A stretch of DNA of 15,894 nt, from the NCBI GenBank assembly GCA_020346805.1, contig CP070790.1, positions 3,236,086 through 3,251,979 on the forward strand. Reading direction: 5' to 3'. A model generated the notes under the pieces. The model did not search any database, had not been told where the DNA came from, and saw nothing but the letters and a program-made list of their open reading frames with translations. Positions 1 through 7,827 of the stretch are shown here, piece by piece. Positions within the stretch are counted from its first letter, which is position 1, and every line of letters starts with the position of its first letter. The translations under genes were made by a program, and so were the position numbers. Source of the stretch: Planctomycetota bacterium. GTDB taxonomy: Bacteria > Planctomycetota > Phycisphaerae > UBA1845 > PWPN01.

Positions 1-170
1 CAACGGGCGGGAGTTAAGATAGGATACCACGCCTAAGCTTACTATCTTATCGTCTGGGATCTCCATAATAGGAAGGAATTATACCAGTCAAGAGGATATG
101 ACGACAGGAGGAATACAGGTTATCATGTTCGGCACATTTGAGTGCAGAAATGGTCTCTCTTTTGGTAAAC

Positions 171-208
171 AGAGATTCTTCGGTCGCCAAGGCGACCTCA
201 GCATGACG
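171..208 (-). repeat. Single copy of a widespread dispersed intergenic repeat (REP-like)
   Basis: Read on the - strand the element begins GTCATGCTGAG and ends CGAAGAATCTC, with a 7-bp inverted repeat (GGTCGCC/GGCGACC, 182-197) between them. From memory this is the layout of a short palindromic repeat scattered between genes in many unrelated bacteria, in which the two outer blocks are constant and the inner palindrome varies. I see no second copy in this window. It lies about 45 nt upstream of the lipoprotein gene. It has no coding capacity of its own, although it can extend spurious small ORFs. The match is by recall, not by search. Confidence 0.5.
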
Positions 209-212
209 TAAA

Positions 213-229
213 GGCGGATAGAATCCGCC
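213..229 (+). other. Small GC-rich hairpin upstream of the lipoprotein gene
   Basis: GGCGGAT and ATCCGCC form a perfect 7-bp stem around a 3-base AGA loop. It is followed by CTGTTTCC, which is a weak T-run, so it could be a poor terminator for a transcript entering from the left or a 5'-leader structure of the lipoprotein mRNA. It ends 26 nt before the ATG at 256. The rest of 1-252 shows no gene I can support. Confidence 0.4.
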
Positions 230-255
230 CTGTTTCCGGTTTCACAGGTGAATTG

Positions 256-837
256 ATGAAGTATTACTGGCAATGGATCACAATTTGCGGATTGGCCGTG
301 CTGGCTGGTTGTGGGCCCAAGGGTACACGGATAGAGTTGATCAGCTTCGATGATGGGGGTGTACCTCAACATCATTATGCCGAATTCCCCCGGGCCTACT
401 TTAGCCGATCGCCCGGCGGGTCATTGCAGTTGGTACTGAGATCCGATCGGCCGAGCAACATCGATCCGACACAAAACATTACCCAGATCGTTTATATCAA
501 AACCTTCTGGACCGCCCGGCCGGGAACCACCTATGCAGAGGCCACCCAGATTAACTCCCGTATCCAATATGCCATGCTCACCCCACCGACCGGTATAAGA
601 TACGACGGCGGGGCATTTCTTCACTATAAGACCGATCGCAAAACCAAAGAAATGGTGGGCACCATCGAAGGGGGTAGCATTTCGCCCCGTTATCGTATGG
701 GTAATGCGGCCGATCCTTTCGGCCCCAGTCGAATCAACGGTACATTTCGAGCCAAAGAAGACAGGGGTAAGGTAGCCGAGACCTTACAACTACTGGAGAC
801 GCAATTCAGACAGTCAAGTCCAACGGTGAGAAATTGA
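256..837 (+). CDS. Small putative lipoprotein of unknown function
   Basis: About 193 residues. The N-terminus is a lipoprotein signal: a short charged start, a hydrophobic stretch (ICGLAVL) and the lipobox L-A-G-C with the acceptor Cys at about residue 19, so export and lipid anchoring are likely. The mature part is polar, with several beta-strand-like segments and a conserved-looking GxFLHYK stretch; I recognise no domain in it. The ATG at 256 is preferred over the adjacent in-frame TTG at 253; an AGGTG ribosome site lies at 246-250. It is convergent with pyrE, with only 24 nt between the stops and no obvious terminator between them. The codon pattern and the clean signal peptide make it a real gene. 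Its function is not known to me. Confidence 0.75.
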   Translation: MKYYWQWITICGLAVLAGCGPKGTRIELISFDDGGVPQHHYAEFPRAYFSRSPGGSLQLVLRSDRPSNIDPTQNITQIVYIKTFWTARPGTTYAEATQINSRIQYAMLTPPTGIRYDGGAFLHYKTDRKTKEMVGTIEGGSISPRYRMGNAADPFGPSRINGTFRAKEDRGKVAETLQLLETQFRQSSPTVRN

Positions 838-861
838 GCATACCCGATCGCTGATTTTGGA

Positions 862-1386
862 TTATTCATTAATTCCCAAATTGGTTTTGGTCATCAGCGA
901 ATCGAAGGTGTATCCCGCAGATTCGATATTTTCACGGGCCCCTTCCTGGCGATCGATGACGGCGACAATTTTTTCGACCACCGCACCGGCATCGCTGATG
1001 GTCTTGGCCGCCTCGACCACCTGGCCGCCGGTAGTAGCCACGTCTTCGACCAGCAGGATTCGATCTGCTACTTCGAGCTTGCCCTCGTACATTTTCTGCG
1101 TGCCGTAACCTTTCTTGGCATTCCGAATAATGACGAAAGGCAAACCCGAAGCCATTGAAGTCGAAGCCGCCAGGGCCACGCCGCCCAGCTCCGCGCCGGC
1201 GATTCGGGTAGTCGAAGGGGTAATATGTCTGGCGAATCGTTCGCCCAGCTCACGCAAGATGGCCGGGTCGGCTTCAAAGAGATACTTATCCAGATAATAT
1301 TTGCTTTTTCGACCCGAGCGAAGGGTAAAGTCGCCGTGCAGCAAGGCAACGGATTTAACCGCGTCATACAATTCATTGTCATTCAT
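862..1386 (-). CDS. pyrE: Orotate phosphoribosyltransferase
   Basis: PyrE joins orotate to phosphoribosyl pyrophosphate to give OMP, the fifth step of de novo pyrimidine synthesis, in the cytoplasm. The family's PRPP-binding motif is present as ILLVEDVATTGG (about residues 110-121). The flexible-loop segment is IIRNAKKGYGTQKMYEG, comparable to the usual R-K-x-x-K-x-x-G stretch. The N-terminal F-x-L-x-S-G-x-x-S-x-Y-Y block that contacts orotate is also intact (DFTLRSGRKSKYYLD). The length of about 174 aa is slightly short of the E. coli form but normal for the family. Two in-frame ATGs compete. The AGGAG at 1400-1396 is 3 nt from ATG 1392 and 9 nt from ATG 1386, so 1386 is chosen; the longer form adds only two residues. 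It is divergent from the quinone operon, and its leader carries a strong hairpin (1471-1516). Confidence 0.96.
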   Translation of the reverse strand: MNDNELYDAVKSVALLHGDFTLRSGRKSKYYLDKYLFEADPAILRELGERFARHITPSTTRIAGAELGGVALAASTSMASGLPFVIIRNAKKGYGTQKMYEGKLEVADRILLVEDVATTGGQVVEAAKTISDAGAVVEKIVAVIDRQEGARENIESAGYTFDSLMTKTNLGINE

Positions 1387-1470
1387 ATTCATTATCTCCT
1401 GGTGAATACGCGTTTAGCGTTCGAAATATCTTTCATTCAAATAATCGTCAGTACAATCGGAAACAACCAC

Positions 1471-1516
1471 GGGCAAGCTCAATGCCGACAAAAAGACGCC
1501 GGAATTGAACTTGCCC
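1471..1516 (-). promoter_or_regulatory. Long hairpin in the pyrE 5' leader / pyrE-ubiE divergent region
   Basis: On the - strand the two 13-base arms (1516-1504 and 1483-1471) pair completely in RNA: 12 Watson-Crick pairs and one G-U. After a single U-C mismatch, five further pairs (CCGGC with GUCGG, one G-U) close an 8-base loop GUCUUUUU. Read as + strand RNA the same arms contain an A-C mismatch, so pairing favours the pyrE transcript. It lies about 85 nt before the pyrE start. No long T-run follows it, so it does not look like a simple terminator. On DNA it overlaps the candidate -35 box of ubiE, and a protein operator is the other explanation. Confidence 0.5.
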
Positions 1517-1538
1517 ATACCACCCCGACTCTTAGAAT
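1511..1538 (+). promoter_or_regulatory. Candidate promoter of the ubiE operon
   Basis: TTGCCC (1511-1516) and TAGAAT (1533-1538) are spaced by 16 bp, resembling sigma-70 -35 and -10 boxes (4/6 and 5/6 matches). The implied start is near 1545, giving a leader of about 85 nt. The -35 box sits in one arm of the hairpin described above. The spacing supports it, but the -35 match is modest. Confidence 0.3.
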
Positions 1539-1567
1539 AAGCTTAAACACGCACATATCAGTTGGGC

Positions 1568-1576
1568 ATCATACCA
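1568..1576 (-). promoter_or_regulatory. Candidate extended -10 promoter of pyrE
   Basis: On the - strand TG-N-TATGAT forms an extended -10 element, a 5/6 match to TATAAT with the TG one base upstream. There is no good -35, as extended -10 promoters often allow. A start near 1561 would put the whole hairpin at 1471-1516 inside the pyrE leader. It overlaps the region where ubiE transcription would begin, so the two promoters may interfere. Confidence 0.3.
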
Positions 1577-1628
1577 CGTCCCCACGCGGTTTCGCCAGTG
1601 GGCGATTGGGAGGTTACAATACTCGGCC

Positions 1629-2381
1629 ATGTCGAACAAGACACATGATATTTGCTGGGATCGCCGGCGACTGTCTTCGCCGCACACGCAGCACGATAAG
1701 GGGCGGCGGGTACAAAAAATGTTTGACGCCATCGCCCCCACCTACAGTTTGATTAATTCGTTGGCCAGCATGGGGCGCGACGGTTACTGGCGCCGCGAGA
1801 TGGCGCGTCTGGCAGAGGTGAAACCCGATGATGTATTGCTGGACATTGCCTGTGGTACGGGAGATGTGGCTTGGACATTTGCCTCATCGGCGGTGCATCC
1901 CGCCCGGATTGTGGGTTTGGATTTTTCGCTGCCCATGCTGCAAGGAGCTGTAGGCCGGCAAATGAATGGAAGTGAGTTCTATCAGGCCGACGCCCTGGAA
2001 CTTCCCATAGCCGATAACAGTGTCAGTATCGTCAGTTGCGCGTTCGGTATCCGTAATTTCCAGGATCTGGAAGCCGGGCTGGGGCAGATGTACCGCGTGC
2101 TGCGTAGCGGCGGCAGGGCGGTAATCCTGGAATTCTGTGTTCCCCGCCGGCCGGTTTTTCGCCGACTGTATCTGGCCTACTTCAATCGTCTTATGCCGAT
2201 AGCCGCTACGATGATCAGCAGGGACCGGACGGGAGCCTATCGCTATTTGCCTCATTCGGTGTTAAGCTTTCAGGGGCCCAAAAAAGTCACATCGTTGCTT
2301 AAGGCGGCAGGATTTTCACATGTATCGGTCCATCGGTTAACATGGGGAATTGTTGCCATTTATGTGGCGCGGAAAACTTAG
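1629..2381 (+). CDS. ubiE: UbiE/MenG-type quinone C-methyltransferase
   Basis: The family uses S-adenosylmethionine to methylate demethylmenaquinone (MenG) or the 2-polyprenyl-benzoquinol intermediate (UbiE); menaquinone is the more likely product in an anaerobic planctomycete. The family signature after MFDAIAPTYSLIN is present. The SAM-binding glycine motif is LLDIACGTGD (about 70-79), followed by the acidic GLDFS block (96-100). The DALELPIADNS...SCAFGIRNF stretch (121-144) and the GAYRYLPHSVLSF block (202-214) are diagnostic of this family rather than of methyltransferases in general. At 250 aa it is about full length, with a roughly 15-residue N-terminal extension. The best ribosome site, GGGAGGT at 1608-1614, is 14 nt from the ATG, rather far. 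It heads a run of three closely spaced + strand genes. Confidence 0.94.
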   Translation: MSNKTHDICWDRRRLSSPHTQHDKGRRVQKMFDAIAPTYSLINSLASMGRDGYWRREMARLAEVKPDDVLLDIACGTGDVAWTFASSAVHPARIVGLDFSLPMLQGAVGRQMNGSEFYQADALELPIADNSVSIVSCAFGIRNFQDLEAGLGQMYRVLRSGGRAVILEFCVPRRPVFRRLYLAYFNRLMPIAATMISRDRTGAYRYLPHSVLSFQGPKKVTSLLKAAGFSHVSVHRLTWGIVAIYVARKT

Positions 2382-2399
2382 GAATTCGTGCAGCAATAA

Positions 2400-4361
2400 A
2401 TGTTTGGATTATTCAAACCAATGCATGAGGTGGTTGGACGCCCCGGTCGAAGCCTTAAACAGGTGAAGGGGTTTTTCCAGCGTGCCATAGATAAAAAGCC
2501 CAGCGGTAAGCAGAGCTGGGATGTCTGGCAATGGAAGAAACCCAAATATCGAATCCGGTCGGTCATACTTTTGTTGCTCAACGCGATATTATTTGCGGGC
2601 CTGGGCTGCTTTACTTTCTGGCTGCGAACCGGAGAGCTGTCCCCCTTTATTACCCAACAATACAAGCAACTGTGGTGGGCGGCGTTCGATCCCACGGGCA
2701 CCCAGCAAATCACGCTTATCGATTTTCTCCGCTATCCCATTCCGGTGGATCAGGTTCCAATGATGGTGGTCATCGTGGGGCTGGTATTGGCCTCGTTGAC
2801 GGCGATTCCCATTCTGGTGTCGATGTTGTATCGATTCGGTTTTTCGTTGATTTTCACGATCATCCTCGGGGTAGTGGCGGTCATGCCCTGGATGGCCTTT
2901 ACCGTAACCTTGTGCTGCTATCTGGCCCGATGGAGGCCGCTGCAATTTTCCTTTCGTTATGCAACGGCCCTGATATCCCTGCTGCCGTTGGCGGTTTATT
3001 ACGCTCTATCGACGCGAAACGCATCGGTGAGCCCACATTTGCCTCCGGTCGAAATAGCCAAGCTCTATCTTCCCTGTGTACTGGCGATGATTGCCGCCTG
3101 TGTGGTGATGGCCATCGTTCTGACCATTGCAAGGATAGTTAACTATCGACCCGGGGCCATCGCCCCTTTGCTGGCGGTAATGTTTGCCATTCCCGTGGTC
3201 CTGTTTGAGGCCAACGTGGGCCGGGATGAGCTGTATTATCGTATTATCGAATCCAGATTGGGGCCCGGTTCCAAGACCTATTTCGCAGATCACGTCGATG
3301 CGGACGCGATAATTCGGGAAGTTGCCGAAAAACGCCTTGAACGGATCGATAATCCGCAGGTTACACTGGAAAGGATGACGGAACAGATCCGTCTGGCCCT
3401 GCAACTTCCTCTGGCTTCGGGTCAAATAGAGCGAGACCTGGCGACAAACTCGATCAATGAAGCGCTGGCATTGCAAAAACATATTGCCGTCGATGAATGT
3501 AACGCTTTCAGAAGGCGTTATTCCGACAGCCGATACATCCCCAACGTTCTTTATATACAGGGTCGGGCCCTGGACATGCGGCTGGATGGGAACTTTTTCC
3601 TCAGCCAGGACTTGGTAGTAATCAGGCATTACCAGGATTTTCCTCATGCCGCAACTAAACCTATCTGGCGGGAATTGTGCGATCGTTTCGGCGATTCCCC
3701 ACTGGCCAGTGTAGCCGGTTATCGGCTGGCCATGCTGGAAGCACGAGAGGGAAACATCGATCGCGCCATTACTCTACTGGATACCCTCATTGGAAAATTC
3801 AGCAATTACAAAAAGGAAGATCCCTCAATGGAAAAAATGAGCGGCTGGCGCTCCTTCCTGGCCAAGCAAACCGCGTCAAGCACGTTGGACGTCGATCCGC
3901 CAACCATAATACATGAGGGGCGGAAGCTGCGCGCACTTCTAGCCAACAACAGGGATCGGGAATATAAGGATCAGCCTATAACTCGGCTGTTTAATCTCAA
4001 TCCGCATCATCCCAGATACCGCGATAATCTGGTTCGTTTACTTGGTGACTTACATAGGCACTACCCACAAAGTCGGTTGATCGACAACATCGAACTACGA
4101 ATCGCCGCTACTCAACCCTCAAGGAGCATGAGGATAGAACAACTACAGGCTTTTATAGGGAGATATTCAAACGATCCCCATTGCGATGTCCTACCCCGGG
4201 CACGATTTGAACTGGGCATAACCTACCAGACCGACAATCGCCCCGACGAAGCCAAGACCCTGTTTGAAGAAGTTATTCGCTACCATCCCCATTCGCCTTG
4301 GGAGTTGGAAGCCAATCGGCGCTTGGGAGAGATGAGCGTAATCACCTGGCCCCGCCGTTAA
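2400..4361 (+). CDS. Six-helix membrane protein with exported TPR-like region, in a quinone operon
   Basis: 653 residues. After a basic N-terminus of about 50 residues come about six hydrophobic segments, near 53-75, 121-143, 148-176, 185-202, 221-246 and 252-270. From about 275 the rest is soluble and mostly helical. TPR-like helix pairs are clearest at about 425-470 (LAMLEAREGNIDRAITLLDTL) and 595-645 (RARFELGITY...EAKTLFEEVIRYHPHSP), the latter like the repeats of YbgF/BamD-type envelope proteins. With six helices both ends would lie on the same side, so which side the TPR part faces is undecided. The gene starts 18 nt after ubiE and ends 17 nt before ubiX, which argues for co-transcription. 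I recognise no enzyme motif. A scaffold or accessory role for membrane quinone synthesis is inference from position only. Confidence 0.85.
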   Translation: MFGLFKPMHEVVGRPGRSLKQVKGFFQRAIDKKPSGKQSWDVWQWKKPKYRIRSVILLLLNAILFAGLGCFTFWLRTGELSPFITQQYKQLWWAAFDPTGTQQITLIDFLRYPIPVDQVPMMVVIVGLVLASLTAIPILVSMLYRFGFSLIFTIILGVVAVMPWMAFTVTLCCYLARWRPLQFSFRYATALISLLPLAVYYALSTRNASVSPHLPPVEIAKLYLPCVLAMIAACVVMAIVLTIARIVNYRPGAIAPLLAVMFAIPVVLFEANVGRDELYYRIIESRLGPGSKTYFADHVDADAIIREVAEKRLERIDNPQVTLERMTEQIRLALQLPLASGQIERDLATNSINEALALQKHIAVDECNAFRRRYSDSRYIPNVLYIQGRALDMRLDGNFFLSQDLVVIRHYQDFPHAATKPIWRELCDRFGDSPLASVAGYRLAMLEAREGNIDRAITLLDTLIGKFSNYKKEDPSMEKMSGWRSFLAKQTASSTLDVDPPTIIHEGRKLRALLANNRDREYKDQPITRLFNLNPHHPRYRDNLVRLLGDLHRHYPQSRLIDNIELRIAATQPSRSMRIEQLQAFIGRYSNDPHCDVLPRARFELGITYQTDNRPDEAKTLFEEVIRYHPHSPWELEANRRLGEMSVITWPRR

Positions 4362-4378
4362 CTAAAAAGGATTCAAAA

Positions 4379-4963
4379 TTGGCAGAAAAAGAAATCATAG
4401 TGGCAATCACGGGGGCTAGCGGGGCGCCTTACGCCCTCAGGTTAATCGATTGCCTGGAATCGAACGGCCTAAAAATACACCTGATCGTATCACCTATGGG
4501 CGGGAAGTTACTAACCGACGAATGCGGGATTAACAAGATCGATGCACAATCGCTCATCGGCCGATCATCGACAAACATCACCATACAAAATTACCAAGAC
4601 CTTACCTCCCCGCTGGCCAGCGGCTCATACCCCATCCAGGGCATGGTGATTTGCCCCTGCAGCAGCAACACATTGGGTGGAATAGCTGCGGGCCTGGGCG
4701 ATAACCTCATCACCCGCGCAGCCCATGTAACCCTTAAAGAGTCCAGGCGCTTGATTGTCATTTATCGTGAGATGCCGGTTAGTGCGATCAACTTGGAAAA
4801 CATGCTCAAGCTGCAACGTGCCGGGGCGGTAATCTGTCCGGCTTCACCGGGGTTTTACACCAAACCCAATACCATCGACGATCTGGTGGACTTCGTGGTA
4901 GGCAGAATACTAGACCTATTGGGGATAGATCACGTCCTCAAAACACGCTGGCAACAGAGATGA
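4379..4963 (+). CDS. ubiX: Flavin prenyltransferase UbiX
   Basis: UbiX adds a dimethylallyl group to FMN to make prenyl-FMN, the cofactor of UbiD-type decarboxylases, including those in ubiquinone and futalosine-route menaquinone synthesis. Visible are the N-terminal FMN loop ITGASGAPYA, the ICPCSSNTLGGIAAGLGDN block (about 91-109), REMP (130-133) and ASPGFY (155-160). As I recall the Pseudomonas enzyme, catalytic K129, R139, Y169 and R185 map at a constant offset of 9 to K120, R130, Y160 and R176 here. The start chosen is TTG at 4379, with AAGG 8 nt upstream; it gives 194 aa, the usual length. An in-frame ATG at 4298 would add 27 unrelated residues overlapping the upstream gene. No ubiD partner is in the window. 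Confidence 0.93.
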   Translation: MAEKEIIVAITGASGAPYALRLIDCLESNGLKIHLIVSPMGGKLLTDECGINKIDAQSLIGRSSTNITIQNYQDLTSPLASGSYPIQGMVICPCSSNTLGGIAAGLGDNLITRAAHVTLKESRRLIVIYREMPVSAINLENMLKLQRAGAVICPASPGFYTKPNTIDDLVDFVVGRILDLLGIDHVLKTRWQQR

Positions 4964-5011
4964 CTGTAACAACTCATTTAATCCGAATTAACATCACCGA
5001 TGAAACAATAA

Positions 5012-7807
5012 CTATATATCAACCTTAGGCATCACATAGCAATAAGCTTGGTAGCGGATTTCCGACCAGGCTAACTCGTCCAACTCGCGGTCCGGCAACA
5101 GCGGAATTTTCACCGGCGTAAACTCGACACGGACTCGAATAGCGGAACGCCCTTCAGTTAAACTGCGCGGGATAAGGAATTCGTCGTCGCGAAATCTGCG
5201 ATTTGAGGTTTGCACTTTTGGTGCGGATTTGCCCAGTTCGCCCGCTTTGCGCGGATAAGAGTGGTAACAGGTGTTGGAGCCGGCTAAATACCAAACGCCG
5301 GCGTATTGCCAATCGGGGTTGTTATCGCCTACATCGGCAACGTAGATCTTGGCCCGCTGATTAGGGAATTTGTAATCCAGGGTTCGTCGCAAGAGTACAC
5401 CGAGATTATTTTCACGCAGTTTGAGTGTGAACTCCGATGAAGTTGTAGTCTTGCGACCGACTTCAGTGTGGGCCGGGTAAACTTCGATAGCACCTCTTTT
5501 ATCCTCGGGCGAACCGGCAACTTTGATGAACTTGCCTATTGAGGCGGAAGCATCGTTGATGGTCTGAAATTGACCATGGATACCAGTAGTGTCGCCCGCA
5601 TCGAGTATAATTTGGTCAACTTGGCCGGCTTTGGATTCGGTTTTTTCGACGGGGTCGTTTTTGACGGGTCGTGTGTTCTGGGTTGCACTCAGCCAGATCT
5701 GGTCAATAGCGTGGTCGCCGTTTTTGACCTGTACGCGAAGTTTGTGCAAGCCTTTATTTTTAAACTTGACGCTGAATGGTGGCTTATTGGGCAGACCACT
5801 GGACCAGGCCCAGGTGTTGGAACCGACTGCATCGCGCCAGTTTCCGAAACCTAAATGGCTGCGATAACTGACGTCGCAATCATGAGTGCCGATAAATTCG
5901 TCGAACTGTAGCCAAGTGGAGTCGGATTTTTTTTCGCCGGCCGATTTTCCACGCAGCCATATAAAGTAGCGTTTGTCGGCGTCGGCCTGGAATTCGAAAT
6001 CAGCATAGTTGGTTGGTTGAGCATAGGGGCGATATGCATGTGGTTGGCGAATGGTATCCACGCCCCATTCATAGCGTGAGGTTAATTCATATGGCTCGGA
6101 TGCATCTGGTGAAAGGTAGTTGTGGTCTTGTTCGCTGGTCTCGTCGCCGATGTTAAGTTCGTCGGTCAGAATCAGTGTGGGGCTGGGCACGCCGTACCAG
6201 TAGGTCACCGATTGGTAATGTTCAATGGAGTCATTACGTCCGCCGTGTTCGAGGCGTATCAGGGCGCGTTTACCGAAGGGCATAAGGTCCGCGAGCAGAA
6301 ATCGATAAGCGGACTGGATGAGTTCTGCGCTGTTCTTTGCATCTTTATAGTGTCGAACTCCTACGGGATGACCGGCAAAAGGCAGAGTCATATTGCGGCC
6401 GCCCCAATAATCGCCGCCGCCGCCCCATTCTTCAGTGCCCGTGCCGTAAGCTTGTGAGGTCTGGCTATCATCGAAGAAGAATCGGGGATCACCTTCCAGG
6501 GTGGTCAGCACCGCACGATCTGAAAAGATAAAGGAAGTACCTACAAAATTGCCGGACCATTCCTCGCTGCCTTCGATATATTTTGTATCGAGAAAGACAT
6601 TGTCCTTACCCAATTCGGGATCATGGTGATCGACATAAGTTGCGTGGAAATAGGCTACATGATTAATGGGATCGTTATAAGGTTGGATACGAATAGACCA
6701 TTGTACGTCACTAATAGTGCGTTTTTTGGGACCGATTAATTCGATTTTCGCAGAGCGGAAGAAGGGCATGGGAAAGTAACAAGCCAGATATACACGTTTG
6801 TCGTCGAAACGGATGTTAACCGGAAAGGCCTTGACCAGATATTCGCTGTCGGTGCGATTATGCAGAGTCCCCGCACCGAAAAACAGGGCAATTGGTGTAT
6901 CAATGGACGGATATTTTCGGTTATCCCATGTGATGCGAATTCTGGCTTTACCAAAATCGACGGCTTGATCGTTAGGTACAGATATTTTAAGAGCCCGTAC
7001 CATGGCGGGTGCTTCGGTAAGTGTTGCCAGGACGATTGACATGTCGGCCGGCAGGTCCGACATACTGGATGTTTCACGGATGCTGAGTTTTTCTCCTTTG
7101 GGTGTGTTCGACTTGGGAGCAATATCCGTGCCGGCGGCTCGTATCAGGTCGAGTACTCCAGGATCAGGTGGTGTCCGGCCGTCCCAGGTTCTGATCGGTT
7201 GTGACAGGTTTGCCCCGTTCGCATAGTGGTGATAGATATAATAACCGGTGCCATAAAAAGTTCGCGAATAGGCTAATCTAAACCGATTCTCAAACATGAT
7301 CGGCACCCACATTAGATCAGCACCCTTGGTAATAGAATAAGTCCAGGTCAGTGGATTGGGAAAGAGATGTTCGGGAATGAATACAGAGTGTTCAAGTTTT
7401 TTTGTAGGATCTGCTGTAGTCGTTTCTTGGACGATGTGATCTTTGCCATCGACTTCATAATGCCAGGGGCTTCCGTGCCAATGATTGGTGCGTACAAAAT
7501 AAAGAACACCCCGCCCTTCTACATCGAGGGTGACGTTGAAGTCCTCGGCAACCTGATAAAGAAAGTGCGAGGCGTCTGCAGTTTCATTACCACCACTGCG
7601 ATCGTAGGTACTCCGCATATAGGCCCGTGCTCCGATTCGCTGATAGCACCAACGATCCCACATGCGGTAGGCATCCAGGCCGACGGGGATAACCGGTGGC
7701 TCATCCGAGTTGACCAATGGTTTCGCTCCCAAGGCGTCCGCAACCGCAACCAAGGAGATAAAAATCAAAATAAGTAAACAACACCAGCAACGATGAGCAA
7801 CCAACAT
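5012..7807 (-). CDS. Exported DUF2961 / GH172-family glycoside hydrolase
   Basis: 931 residues with an N-terminal export signal (hydrophobic core CLLILIFISLVAVADAL). The N-terminal two thirds matches DUF2961, now glycoside hydrolase family GH172, whose known members act on alpha-linked fructofuranose or D-arabinofuranose. Family landmarks are WTYSI (155-159), MFENRFRLAYSRTFYGTGYY (171-190), SQAYGTGTEEWGGG (451-464) and SVTYWYG (533-539). As I recall, the characterised fructofuranosidase uses Glu270 and Glu291; here E438 (TTLEGD) and E459 (GTGTEE) are also exactly 21 apart. The remainder holds beta-rich accessory domains, near 600-710 and 770-925. ATG 7807 has AAGGAG with 7 nt spacing. It lies downstream of the sulfatase on the same strand, suggesting joint use of a sulfated furanose glycan. 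The substrate is unknown. Confidence 0.9.
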   Translation of the reverse strand: MLVAHRCWCCLLILIFISLVAVADALGAKPLVNSDEPPVIPVGLDAYRMWDRWCYQRIGARAYMRSTYDRSGGNETADASHFLYQVAEDFNVTLDVEGRGVLYFVRTNHWHGSPWHYEVDGKDHIVQETTTADPTKKLEHSVFIPEHLFPNPLTWTYSITKGADLMWVPIMFENRFRLAYSRTFYGTGYYIYHHYANGANLSQPIRTWDGRTPPDPGVLDLIRAAGTDIAPKSNTPKGEKLSIRETSSMSDLPADMSIVLATLTEAPAMVRALKISVPNDQAVDFGKARIRITWDNRKYPSIDTPIALFFGAGTLHNRTDSEYLVKAFPVNIRFDDKRVYLACYFPMPFFRSAKIELIGPKKRTISDVQWSIRIQPYNDPINHVAYFHATYVDHHDPELGKDNVFLDTKYIEGSEEWSGNFVGTSFIFSDRAVLTTLEGDPRFFFDDSQTSQAYGTGTEEWGGGGDYWGGRNMTLPFAGHPVGVRHYKDAKNSAELIQSAYRFLLADLMPFGKRALIRLEHGGRNDSIEHYQSVTYWYGVPSPTLILTDELNIGDETSEQDHNYLSPDASEPYELTSRYEWGVDTIRQPHAYRPYAQPTNYADFEFQADADKRYFIWLRGKSAGEKKSDSTWLQFDEFIGTHDCDVSYRSHLGFGNWRDAVGSNTWAWSSGLPNKPPFSVKFKNKGLHKLRVQVKNGDHAIDQIWLSATQNTRPVKNDPVEKTESKAGQVDQIILDAGDTTGIHGQFQTINDASASIGKFIKVAGSPEDKRGAIEVYPAHTEVGRKTTTSSEFTLKLRENNLGVLLRRTLDYKFPNQRAKIYVADVGDNNPDWQYAGVWYLAGSNTCYHSYPRKAGELGKSAPKVQTSNRRFRDDEFLIPRSLTEGRSAIRVRVEFTPVKIPLLPDRELDELAWSEIRYQAYCYVMPKVDI

Positions 7808-7827
7808 CTGTCAACTCCTTATATGTA

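Noticed and set aside
98..211. A 37-codon + strand ORF with an AGAGG upstream, reading through the dispersed repeat
   Set aside because: Its end (RFFGRQGDLSMT) is just the translation of the dispersed repeat, the ribosome site is only 2 nt from the ATG, and the content before it is featureless. Most likely spurious.
1504..1516. The pyrE-ubiE hairpin as a rho-independent terminator
   Set aside because: Neither strand has a run of T directly after the stem, and it stands upstream of genes rather than after them.
1225..1752. A 175-codon + strand ORF across the pyrE start and the divergent region
   Set aside because: It runs antisense to conserved pyrE codons and out of frame with the ubiE start, and the protein shows no domain. 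It would also destroy the logic of the divergent promoters.
3006..3647. A 213-codon - strand ORF inside the membrane/TPR gene
   Set aside because: It is entirely antisense to a gene with clear membrane helices and operon context and has no ribosome site or motif. It is a shadow.
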